Of a stretch of DNA of 34,356 nucleotides, positions 7,278-14,691 are shown one piece after another; position 1 is the first letter of the stretch, and each line of letters starts with the position of its first letter. Source of the stretch: Bacteriovoracaceae bacterium (GTDB lineage Bacteria; Bdellovibrionota; Bacteriovoracia; Bacteriovoracales; Bacteriovoracaceae); assembly GCA_023146355.1 (NCBI GenBank), contig JAGLCH010000150.1, positions 1 to 34,356 on the forward strand, written 5' to 3'. A model generated the notes under the pieces. It worked only from the letters and a program-made list of their open reading frames with translations, was not told the DNA's origin and did no database searches. The position numbers and the translations under genes are program-made.

Positions 7278-8291
7278 ATGGCAATGTATCGTCAAATATT
7301 TGTAATTACAGCACTTGTTACATCATTTGTAGTGATGGCCAACCCGTGTTCCACTGGGCCCACAGAGGCCGAAAAAAGGGAACTCTGCTCGGGCGAGGAT
7401 CATCCACTTGCGATAAAGCTTTGTGCCGAATCACTGGAGATCCAAAGAGATAAGTATGGTCGCATAAAATCGCACAATTACAAGTCTGATGCTCGCATTC
7501 CACCAGTCAGCATTCTTGAAGCGCTATGTAGTGATAGTTCTCTTGCAACAAAAGTTGAGACCACTGAATGTCGCCAGACATTACGAATAAAGAGAAATCT
7601 TAACGGAAGCATCAGTGGATACTCATATAAAACTGCCGATAGAAAAGTTGATCACATCAGCAAGGGCGAGGATAGGCCAATAGTTGGTGATGGCGGAATA
7701 CTATGCAGTGATACACCAAAGGATAGCTTGGCAAGAAAAACCTGTATTGATGGACTAAACTTCGATCAAAATGGAGACTTTATAACTTCTTACACTAGAG
7801 TCGCTTCTTCAAAGTTTGTAACCGATGAGGAAGCAAAAGTGGTGTGTGAAAAGTATGAGCTTGGATCAGCTAAGTATGAATACTGTAAGGAGACAACTCA
7901 GGCACCAAGGTTAGTTGATGGAACACTTTCATTTCCAAATGTGAGCTATAGCAAAGTAGAAATGCCAATAGACTTTGTTCCTTTAAGGCCTATCTGTGCA
8001 AAAAAACCAGATGCTCCTCCAGTGACAAAGTTAACGGCTGAACCAATAGTTATAGCACGTGAGGCAACTTCAGCTTCACCTGCTAGAAGTCGAAGGCCAA
8101 CCTCTGAAAATAAGTGCGAAAAATTAAAGGGAGATGCCCTAAAAAAATGTGTGGGAGAAAGAACTGGTGAGCAGACTTTAATAAGTTTTGATAGTTGCAA
8201 TACAGTTTGGGACTCAAAAAATAATGCAAAAACTCGTTTAGGTGAGGATCAGAGTACTGACAAAGCAGTCGGGAAAGGCACTCGCGAATAA
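7278..8291 (+). CDS. Secreted protein with repeated cysteine-pair units, unknown function
   Basis: The product is 337 residues from ATG 7278, which has AAGGGGA at good spacing; ATG 7257 is in frame but its purine tract touches the codon. The N-terminus is a signal peptide (about residues 1-21, cleavage after VVMA). The body holds four cysteine pairs 12-14 residues apart: Cys37/49, 84/98, 143/156 and 190/203. Each of the first three is followed by a G-x-I/F-x-x-Y/H-like strand (YGRIKSHNY, NGSISGYSY, NGDFITSYT). A fifth pair, CEKLKGDALKKC, sits nearer the C-terminus. The pairs probably form disulphides in the periplasm or outside. A FliA-like promoter precedes the gene and a long hairpin follows it. 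I do not recognise the family. Confidence 0.75.
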   Translation: MAMYRQIFVITALVTSFVVMANPCSTGPTEAEKRELCSGEDHPLAIKLCAESLEIQRDKYGRIKSHNYKSDARIPPVSILEALCSDSSLATKVETTECRQTLRIKRNLNGSISGYSYKTADRKVDHISKGEDRPIVGDGGILCSDTPKDSLARKTCIDGLNFDQNGDFITSYTRVASSKFVTDEEAKVVCEKYELGSAKYEYCKETTQAPRLVDGTLSFPNVSYSKVEMPIDFVPLRPICAKKPDAPPVTKLTAEPIVIAREATSASPARSRRPTSENKCEKLKGDALKKCVGERTGEQTLISFDSCNTVWDSKNNAKTRLGEDQSTDKAVGKGTRE

Positions 8292-8321
8292 CTTTCAACA
8301 AGTTAGAACACTATCTAATAT

Positions 8322-8376
8322 AGGGACAAGTTTTCCAGACTAAAATAGTCGGAAAAACTTGTCCCTTTACTTTTGT
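8322..8376 (+). terminator. Long hairpin terminator after the cysteine-repeat gene
   Basis: The left arm 8322-8342 (AGGGACAAGTTTT at its start) pairs with the right arm 8346-8366 (ending AAACTTGTCCCT) across a 3-base loop. About 19 of 21 positions match. A T-rich tail (TTACTTTTG) follows. It separates this gene from ftsE. Confidence 0.8.
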
Positions 8377-8477
8377 CTTCCATTTACGGTAAAATTTTAG
8401 CAGAGAATTCATTGAAATCATTGGATTCTCGCTCCGCTACAGGATGAGTGGAGAGTATTAGTCAAGGATAGATTAAG

Positions 8478-9203
8478 ATGTTCAATGCCAATACTTCATC
8501 AGGTCAAAATTTAGGTAAAAGGTTAAGCATGTCAGGTATGCGCGGGAATATTTATTATCTCGAAGACGTTTCAGTGCAATTTGGACATATTACCGCGTTA
8601 AAATCAGTAGAGCTTTCTATTGAGCAGGGCGAAGTGATTTTTATTACGGGTGCATCAGGTGCCGGAAAAAGTACTCTTCTGAAAGTTCTATCAGGAGAAA
8701 TTGAACCAACTGGTGGCTCAGTCAAAAGAGCTGAAAGTGATTTAAAAGGTAAAAGAATCTTTTCTTCAAGAGTCTTTCAAGAGTTAAGGTTAATGGAAAG
8801 AATGAGCCTTGAAGACAATATGAAATTGAGCTATGACCCAACGGTTTACCGGTCACGCAATGAGTTCAACCAAGATATGATGGAACTTAGTAAGGTGTTA
8901 GGAATCGATGATCGCCTCCAACTTAAAGCTCGTGATGCAAATGGTGGCCTACGGCAAAAGGTATCAATTGTTCGAGCTCTTTTGGCACGACCTGATATCT
9001 TTATCGCTGATGAGCCAACTAGCTCACTAGACTTTGATAATGCCAGAAAGTTATTTGATCTCTTAAACATTTATAATGTAAAAAGAGGGATGACCATTAT
9101 TTGGGCATCTCATAATGGGGAATTAGTTAAGAAGTTCTCTGGACGCATTGTTCACCTCGATAAGGGGCGATTGGTTTACTCAGGACACGCATGTTTTATT
9201 TAA
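8478..9203 (+). CDS. ftsE: Cell-division ABC ATPase FtsE
   Basis: A cytoplasmic ATPase of 241 residues that pairs with FtsX to drive periplasmic activators of peptidoglycan hydrolases at the septum. Walker A GASGAGKST is at residues 58-66, Walker B is IFIADEPTSSLD, and the switch histidine is in IIWASHN. The ABC signature is unusual: ANGGLRQKVSIVRA replaces the normal LSGGEQQRVAIARA. About 22 extra residues (MFNANTSSGQNLGKRLSMSGMR, written here only for its Ser/Gly content) precede the first beta strand; a later start is possible. AAGGA lies ten bases upstream of ATG 8478. It overlaps ftsX by 13 bases. The leader contains a small hairpin (8432-8453). Confidence 0.88.
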   Translation: MFNANTSSGQNLGKRLSMSGMRGNIYYLEDVSVQFGHITALKSVELSIEQGEVIFITGASGAGKSTLLKVLSGEIEPTGGSVKRAESDLKGKRIFSSRVFQELRLMERMSLEDNMKLSYDPTVYRSRNEFNQDMMELSKVLGIDDRLQLKARDANGGLRQKVSIVRALLARPDIFIADEPTSSLDFDNARKLFDLLNIYNVKRGMTIIWASHNGELVKKFSGRIVHLDKGRLVYSGHACFI

Positions 9204-9973
9204 CGCATTTCTTTCAAGTTATCTTTAAACGGCCAGTAAGAGGAATTCTTTATATTCTTCTTCTTACTTCGTTTGTGCTTTCCATCTCAAATATAGGAAC
9301 ACTTGAAGAAATCACTAGTAAAATGGTCCCTGTTGATTTGGCGGGTGGTCATTTCTTTGCTCTAATTGCAAACACGGAAAATGTATCTCGCATTCAGCGA
9401 AATATGTCTAAGCTTCCTGGTGTTCTTCGAGTAGAGCTTATGAAAAAAGAGAAGATAAATCGTGAAGTAAAAAAAGTAATGGCAAACTTTAAACTCGGAT
9501 CAGAAGGAGTCAACCTTGATGTTTCTGGGATAAAAATTGTATTTGAAAAAGATACTATGAAGCGAACTAAAAAATTAACGCGTGAATATCTAGTTCGCCT
9601 TGTCGGTGCTGAAAAAGTTACTGCCGGCACAATTAAAGAAAGAGATAAGCTTCAAAAAGAAAATAAGATAATTGTATTTGTCAGAGAGTGGGGAGCAAAG
9701 CTTGTTATTGCTCTATCTTTTCTTCTTTGGCTTCTACTTTCCTTTGTTATTTACAAAGAGGCGAGTGAAAGGGCATACCTCATTTCGCAATTTCAAAGAC
9801 GTAATAGGGTTGCTTTTAAGATGATGCTTGCAGGTAGCTGCGCCCTTGGTTCTATGATCGGGATGATTGTACTAGTTACTCCAAGTGTTAATTTTTTAAA
9901 CCTTGGAATTGTTATGGGTATTGTTGTGATTAGTAATCTTCTATTCATAGGGAAGTTGAAGTGGGAAAGATAA
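9191..9973 (+). CDS. ftsX: FtsX-like permease subunit
   Basis: An inner-membrane protein of 260 residues with the FtsX layout. TM1 is near residues 14-34 (RGILYILLLTSFVLSISNI), followed by a periplasmic loop of about 120 residues, then three helices: WGAKLVIALSFLLWLLLSFV, MMLAGSCALGSMIGMIVLV and LGIVMGIVVISNLLFIGKL. In the family, the large loop binds EnvC or other hydrolase activators and FtsE ATP hydrolysis changes its shape. It is shorter than E. coli FtsX, mostly in the N-terminal cytoplasmic part. The identification rests on topology and on its place between ftsE and an EnvC-like gene. It overlaps both neighbours by 13 bases, so translation is coupled. Confidence 0.82.
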   Translation: MFYLTHFFQVIFKRPVRGILYILLLTSFVLSISNIGTLEEITSKMVPVDLAGGHFFALIANTENVSRIQRNMSKLPGVLRVELMKKEKINREVKKVMANFKLGSEGVNLDVSGIKIVFEKDTMKRTKKLTREYLVRLVGAEKVTAGTIKERDKLQKENKIIVFVREWGAKLVIALSFLLWLLLSFVIYKEASERAYLISQFQRRNRVAFKMMLAGSCALGSMIGMIVLVTPSVNFLNLGIVMGIVVISNLLFIGKLKWER

Positions 9974-11031
9974 TTAAGTCTGCCATTACTTTATGCCTTG
10001 TTCTTGGAATGATGAGTTCTTTTGGTGCAGTAAAGAAGAAGGAACGCACTAGGGGAGGAGTTTCACTCAAGCAGCTTTCTTCGCTGAACTACCAAGTTAA
10101 GGGCCATAATAAAAAAATTCGTTCACTTAAAAAGAGTTTAATTGGATTTGAGTCTGCTCTTGGTAAAGAAAATAGTAAATATCTTAAGGTAATTACTGGC
10201 CGTAAAGAAATAGAAAAAGAAATTTATGACCTTAAAAATAAAATAGCAGTACATACAGATAGACTCCAGGATAAGTTTCAGGATTCAAATGACGCCCTTA
10301 ATGGGGTAGTTCTTGGTTCCCTTGAAGAGGAGCAAGACACTGCGACTCTTCTCAGTAATAAGATCATGGTAAATGTTCTTAAAAAGAGACTGTTTGCTCT
10401 TAAAATGGCAATGAGTGAAAATGAAGTAAACAAAAACAAACTCACCCAGCTTGAAAATTCCTTTCATCAGCATATTGCATTGGAGAATGAATTTTCTAGA
10501 GTGCTCAAAGATCTTGAAGGTCGCAAGCGTAATGTTGCTATAAGCTATGATAAGACTCTAAAGCGTAAGGAAGGAATCAAACTTCAATATGATCGCCTTA
10601 AGGCGAAAAGCTATCGCCAGAAGCATAAAAAGTTGATGGCACAGGCAAAAGATATCGGAATCAAGTTCGCAGCACCGATTTCAAATTTTTCAGGGATAGG
10701 CTATAAAAAGAAAAAAGGCGTGAGCTTCTACTTTCGAAAGATGCAACCTGTTACAGCTCCAGCTAAAGGGAAAATTGTATTCAAAGGTAGTGTCGGTTCA
10801 TTTGGAAAAATTGTATTTATTGATCATGGAAATGATATTAGAAGTGTAATTCTTGGTAATTATTTGCCCAAGGTAACGAAGGGAATGTTTGTCAAAAAGG
10901 GCGATATTCTTGGATACACAGATCAAATTGGAAACAAGGTCGGTGAAGTTTACTATGAGTTGCGCGAGAAGAATAAGGCGATGAATACCATCACTTTACT
11001 CGATAAAGACTCTCTAGTTGTTAAGAAGTAG
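9961..11031 (+). CDS. envC: EnvC-like murein hydrolase activator with degenerate LytM domain
   Basis: A periplasmic protein of 356 residues starting at GTG 9961, inside the end of ftsX. A signal peptide (about 1-23, ending SSFGA) is followed by a long charged coiled-coil region (about 30-235). A C-terminal M23/LytM-fold domain follows (about 245-350). The LytM zinc ligands are gone: the H-x-x-x-D segment is missing, IDHGND is followed by VILGNY instead of V-Y-x-H, and the final H-x-H is replaced by EVYYELR. This is the EnvC/NlpD pattern, in which the domain activates an amidase rather than cutting peptidoglycan itself. The coiled coil would dock on the FtsX loop. An amidase gene is not in this window. 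Confidence 0.87.
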   Translation: MGKIIKSAITLCLVLGMMSSFGAVKKKERTRGGVSLKQLSSLNYQVKGHNKKIRSLKKSLIGFESALGKENSKYLKVITGRKEIEKEIYDLKNKIAVHTDRLQDKFQDSNDALNGVVLGSLEEEQDTATLLSNKIMVNVLKKRLFALKMAMSENEVNKNKLTQLENSFHQHIALENEFSRVLKDLEGRKRNVAISYDKTLKRKEGIKLQYDRLKAKSYRQKHKKLMAQAKDIGIKFAAPISNFSGIGYKKKKGVSFYFRKMQPVTAPAKGKIVFKGSVGSFGKIVFIDHGNDIRSVILGNYLPKVTKGMFVKKGDILGYTDQIGNKVGEVYYELREKNKAMNTITLLDKDSLVVKK

Positions 11032-11046
11032 GATAAGAGGTAATGA

Positions 11047-12471
11047 ATGAAAAAAATTAAAATGAGGGGCCTAAAGGTTCTTCTTATATGCCTTACAATA
11101 TCTCTAGGTGGAATCCTTTCTGGCTTTATCGGTACTAAAACAGTGATGGCAGTATCAAAGTCACGTTTTGAAAAGCTAGAGCTTTTTAACAAAGTTCTCT
11201 ACCTTATTGAGTCACATTACTACCGTCCTGTTGATAGTGATAAGCTTATTCAAGGTGCTATCCGTGGGATGATGGAAACTCTTGACCCACATTCTTCTTT
11301 TCTAGGTAAAGATCTATTTTCTAAGATGCAAGAAGACACCTCCGGTGAGTTTGGGGGGCTTGGGATTGAAGTTTCTCAAAAAGATGGAGTGATCATTATT
11401 ATTACTCCAATTGAAGATTCTCCGGCGCACAAAGCTGGTCTACTCCCCGGTGATAAAATTGTAGAAGTTGATCATGAGTCTGTTGTGGGACTGGGCCTAA
11501 GTAAGGCCACTGAGAAAATGAAGGGAAAGGCCGGTACTAAAATTAACCTTGGAATCATTCGAGATGGCACTGAGGGAGTTAATTATTATGATGTGACTCG
11601 TAAGATTATAAAAAAAAGTGCGACTAAGTCTGCAATTGTAAGAGATGAGTTTATTTATTTGCGTCTTACTCAGTTCCTTAAGGGAGCATCAAGCTACCTT
11701 GTTGATGAAATAATCAAAAATAAAAAAAGAATGAAGAAAGAAAAGAATGTGCTTAAAGGTATCATTTTAGATCTTCGATCTAACCCTGGTGGTCTCCTTG
11801 ATGAAGCTGTAAATGTCTCGTCGATCTTTTTAAAGAGTGGAGTTGTCGTTTCAACAGAGGGAAGAAATAAAAAGGACAAAGAGATCCGTTATGTCAAAAA
11901 ATCTGGATTCAAAGAACTATCTGTTCCTGTAGTTGTACTCGTTAATGGTTCTTCAGCTTCGGCATCAGAAATAGTTGCAGGAGCTCTTCAAGATCATAAT
12001 CGGGCAATTATCATGGGGAGTCAGTCCTTTGGTAAGGGGTCTGTTCAAACTGTTTCGAAAATTGACTCAGAGACGGGGATCAAACTCACTATTGCACAAT
12101 ACCTCACTCCTAAGCAGAGACGTATTCAGGCAATTGGAATAAGACCTGATGTCGTTCTTGATGATGTTGAGGGAGATTGGGTTAGTGGACACTCTCGTCC
12201 TTCGTCGACGATTAGAGAGAAGGATCTCCGCAATCATTTAACTGCTACAATTGAAACAAGTGAAGAGAAGAAAAATCGCCTTGCAGAAGAGAAGACCGAG
12301 AGAATGGAACGTATAAAAGCGTATAAGAATCGAAAAAAGGATATGAAGCTAAAGAAGACGCCAAAGAAAGTTTGGTCACAGCGCTACGATCCGAAAAAAG
12401 ATTATACTGTTCAGCAGGCGATTAACTATATCTCTTCATTTGATGTTTTTAAAAAGATGCGAACACTTTAA
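11047..12471 (+). CDS. ctpA: Carboxy-terminal processing protease (S41), Ctp family
   Basis: A periplasmic serine protease of 474 residues. An N-terminal signal or anchor (about 8-35) is followed by a helical segment (FNKVLYLIESHYYRPVD, then LDPHSSFL), a PDZ domain (about 95-180, with GGLGIEV and AGLLPGDKIVEVD) and the S41 catalytic domain (about 185-375). The serine is in NGSSASASEIVAGALQD (residues 300-316) and the general-base lysine is Lys330 in SFGKGSVQ. The C-terminus is a Lys/Glu-rich helix. Such proteases trim or destroy peptidoglycan hydrolases and lipoproteins. The place after ftsE-ftsX-envC suggests it controls septal hydrolases. AAGAGG precedes ATG 11047 by six bases; the gap to envC is 15 bases. 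Confidence 0.92.
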   Translation: MKKIKMRGLKVLLICLTISLGGILSGFIGTKTVMAVSKSRFEKLELFNKVLYLIESHYYRPVDSDKLIQGAIRGMMETLDPHSSFLGKDLFSKMQEDTSGEFGGLGIEVSQKDGVIIIITPIEDSPAHKAGLLPGDKIVEVDHESVVGLGLSKATEKMKGKAGTKINLGIIRDGTEGVNYYDVTRKIIKKSATKSAIVRDEFIYLRLTQFLKGASSYLVDEIIKNKKRMKKEKNVLKGIILDLRSNPGGLLDEAVNVSSIFLKSGVVVSTEGRNKKDKEIRYVKKSGFKELSVPVVVLVNGSSASASEIVAGALQDHNRAIIMGSQSFGKGSVQTVSKIDSETGIKLTIAQYLTPKQRRIQAIGIRPDVVLDDVEGDWVSGHSRPSSTIREKDLRNHLTATIETSEEKKNRLAEEKTERMERIKAYKNRKKDMKLKKTPKKVWSQRYDPKKDYTVQQAINYISSFDVFKKMRTL

Positions 12472-12493
12472 AATACTAAAGACTAAACGAAGT

Positions 12494-12514
12494 AGGGGGT
12501 GTTTTACATCCCCT
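12494..12514 (+). terminator. Hairpin between ctpA and xseA, possible terminator or attenuator
   Basis: AGGGGGTG (12494-12501) pairs with CATCCCCT (12507-12514), with one G-U pair, around the loop TTTTA. The following bases (CTGTTGTATTTGG) are only loosely T-rich, so termination may be partial. It ends 16 bases before the xseA start codon. Confidence 0.5.
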
Positions 12515-12530
12515 CTGTTGTATTTGGGCC

Positions 12531-13811
12531 ATGATTAAAAGAAGCGTAAGTGATATTGTAGAAGAAATACGTAACACCCTAGAGGGGGAGTATCGGGAAA
12601 TAATAATTGAAGGGGAAATCTCTAACCTCTCTTCATCTGCTTCTGGACACTGGTATTTTACTCTTTCTGATGAGAATGCTTCCATGCGCGCATGTCTCTT
12701 TAAAATGGATGCTCTTAGAAATCCTCTTATTCGTAAAGTTAAGAATGGAGACAAAGTTGAGTGCCATGGAAAAGTTGGGGTTTATGTTAAACGTGGTGAG
12801 TTTCAACTTATTGCGAAGAAAGTTCTGATCGGTGGAGTGGGAGACCTAAAGCTTGATTATGAAAATCTTAAGCGTCAACTCGCAGCTGATGGGCTCTTTG
12901 ATCAAGAGCATAAAAAAAATATCCCTTTGCTCCCAAAGCGAGTCGCTGTCATTACTGCTGAAAAGGCCGCTGCCCTTCAAGATTTTCTTAATATTTTTCA
13001 TCGCCGATCCTTATGGATGGATGTGGTTCTCTCGCCTGCTTTAGTTCAAGGGAATGATGCTCCTGCATCTATTGTTGGCGCATTACATCGAATTCTAATG
13101 ATGGACAAAAATTCTCCCTCAGATAAAAAAATAGATCTAATTGTGATCACTAGAGGTGGTGGGAGCATGGAGGATCTTTGGGCATTTAACGATGAAGCAC
13201 TTGCCTATGAGATATTCAATTGTCCTATTCCTGTGATCAGTGCTGTTGGACATGAGGTTGACTATACTATTTGTGATTATGTCTCAGATCTCAGGTGTGA
13301 AACTCCATCTGCTGCCGCAGAGATTATTACTGAGACCATGGTAACAATTATTGAGCGCCTGAAAAGTGCTGTGAGCTCTTTAGAACGTAGTGGACGATTT
13401 ATCTCAATGGATTCAAAGAGGCGATTAGAGGAAGTTGGGCCAGTTCAAATTGTGGATATCATTTTATCACGTTTTTATAAGCTTAAATCTCGTTTTGAGC
13501 GGGTTTCACAAATTAAGGATTTTGACCAAATAACACGATTTTCAGACAAATATCTAGATTTAGATCGGCTTATTGACGATCTTTTTCGTCTAATGGATTT
13601 AAAGATTAAAAATAATCATCTATCATTGGAGAAGCAGAACAAAGTTTTACACGCACTGAATCCAAAACAGGTTTTAGTTCGTGGGTATAGTTATATACAA
13701 ACTAAAGAGGGGAAGGTTATCTCCAATATTAAAAAGTTTGATTCTCTGGATTCTGGGAGTCAAGTAAAAGTCATTTTCAGTGATGGAAGTGGAATAGCGA
13801 CTAAGTCTTAA
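12531..13811 (+). CDS. xseA: Exodeoxyribonuclease VII large subunit
   Basis: The product is 426 residues. The large subunit, with many copies of XseB, degrades single-stranded DNA in repair. The N-terminal OB fold is clear: residues about 1-105 with VSDIVEEI, IIIEGEISNLSSSASGHWYF and GDKVECHGKVGVYVKRGEFQL. The catalytic Exo_VII_L core is present too: PKRVAVITAEKAAALQDF, VITRGGGSMEDLWAFNDE, PVISAVGHEVDYTICDYVSDLRC (split here only for reading) and ETPSAAAEI. A C-terminal coiled-coil part follows (RGYSYIQTKEGKVISN near the end). No good ribosome site precedes ATG 12531, although the family alignment starts there. The small subunit gene xseB is not adjacent. Confidence 0.93.
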   Translation: MIKRSVSDIVEEIRNTLEGEYREIIIEGEISNLSSSASGHWYFTLSDENASMRACLFKMDALRNPLIRKVKNGDKVECHGKVGVYVKRGEFQLIAKKVLIGGVGDLKLDYENLKRQLAADGLFDQEHKKNIPLLPKRVAVITAEKAAALQDFLNIFHRRSLWMDVVLSPALVQGNDAPASIVGALHRILMMDKNSPSDKKIDLIVITRGGGSMEDLWAFNDEALAYEIFNCPIPVISAVGHEVDYTICDYVSDLRCETPSAAAEIITETMVTIIERLKSAVSSLERSGRFISMDSKRRLEEVGPVQIVDIILSRFYKLKSRFERVSQIKDFDQITRFSDKYLDLDRLIDDLFRLMDLKIKNNHLSLEKQNKVLHALNPKQVLVRGYSYIQTKEGKVISNIKKFDSLDSGSQVKVIFSDGSGIATKS

Positions 13812-13821
13812 AGGTATTTTT

Positions 13822-14691
13822 ATGAAAAGTTTTTTAATTATAATATCATTACTATCACTTATCTCATGTGCTTCTTCGAAGATGTCATCTTCTAAGATTG
13901 CGCTACCTATTGTTAATGTCGATATTAAAGTAGGGGAAGTTGCTAAAGTTGACTACCTCTATGCTGATTATGATGAAGACGCATTTTTTGTATGTAAGTG
14001 GGGGAAGTTTCCTGCCTACTATGAAGATGGAAAATATCACGCTTATATTATCGAAAGTTATTTTTCTAATCTAGAGTCTTATAAATGTAGCCTCGAGCTT
14101 AGTAAGGTTGACCTTGGTACTGTACTCAGTGTCTCGGTTTACGACCGGCCATTTCCAATAGAGCAACTTCATGTAAATCCAAAAAGAGTCTATCTATCAA
14201 AAAAAGATCAGATGAGAGTTCGCAATGAGCAAGCAATGCTCAATGCCATCTACTCAGATTCTGCTAGTGCTCCACTTTTTAGCGAGGGATTTGATCTGCC
14301 TATGAACTCTTATATCACCAGCCATTACGGCGTTAAAAGGGTTTTTAATGGCAAAAAAAAGGGTCAACATCTTGGAACTGATTTTCGTGCACGAGTTGGT
14401 CTACCAATTCCAACGGCAAATAATGGAAGAATTGTTTATTCCGGGGATCTTTTTTATACCGGAAAAACAGTTATTGTAGATCACGGTGTAAACATCTTCA
14501 CGGTATATGGCCATATGAGTAAGCTAGGTTCTGAACTCGGAGAATATGTTCCCAAAGGTGCCATTTTAGGTCTTTCTGGAGCTACTGGACGTGTGAGCGG
14601 ACCACATCTTCACTGGGGCGTAAAGATTCTTGGTCACTACATTGATGGGGCCTCAATGGTTCGAGAGTCTAAGGCCATCGGTGAAAAATAG
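13822..14691 (+). CDS. M23 (LytM) peptidase lipoprotein, catalytically intact
   Basis: A 289-residue lipoprotein. The signal ends in a lipobox (LISC, Cys18), so it is predicted to be lipid-anchored facing the periplasm. The middle (about 25-140) is a beta-rich domain of unknown type. The C-terminal M23 domain (about 155-275) keeps every zinc and catalytic residue: His183 and Asp187 in GQHLGTDFRA, VIVDHG, VYGHMSK, and His262/His264 in PHLHWGV. It should therefore be an active DD- or LD-endopeptidase acting on peptide cross-links, unlike the EnvC-like protein at 9961. AAAGG precedes ATG 13822. Its stop codon shares one base with the next gene's GTG start (TAGTG), suggesting coupled translation with the kinase-like gene. 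Confidence 0.88.
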   Translation: MKSFLIIISLLSLISCASSKMSSSKIALPIVNVDIKVGEVAKVDYLYADYDEDAFFVCKWGKFPAYYEDGKYHAYIIESYFSNLESYKCSLELSKVDLGTVLSVSVYDRPFPIEQLHVNPKRVYLSKKDQMRVRNEQAMLNAIYSDSASAPLFSEGFDLPMNSYITSHYGVKRVFNGKKKGQHLGTDFRARVGLPIPTANNGRIVYSGDLFYTGKTVIVDHGVNIFTVYGHMSKLGSELGEYVPKGAILGLSGATGRVSGPHLHWGVKILGHYIDGASMVRESKAIGEK

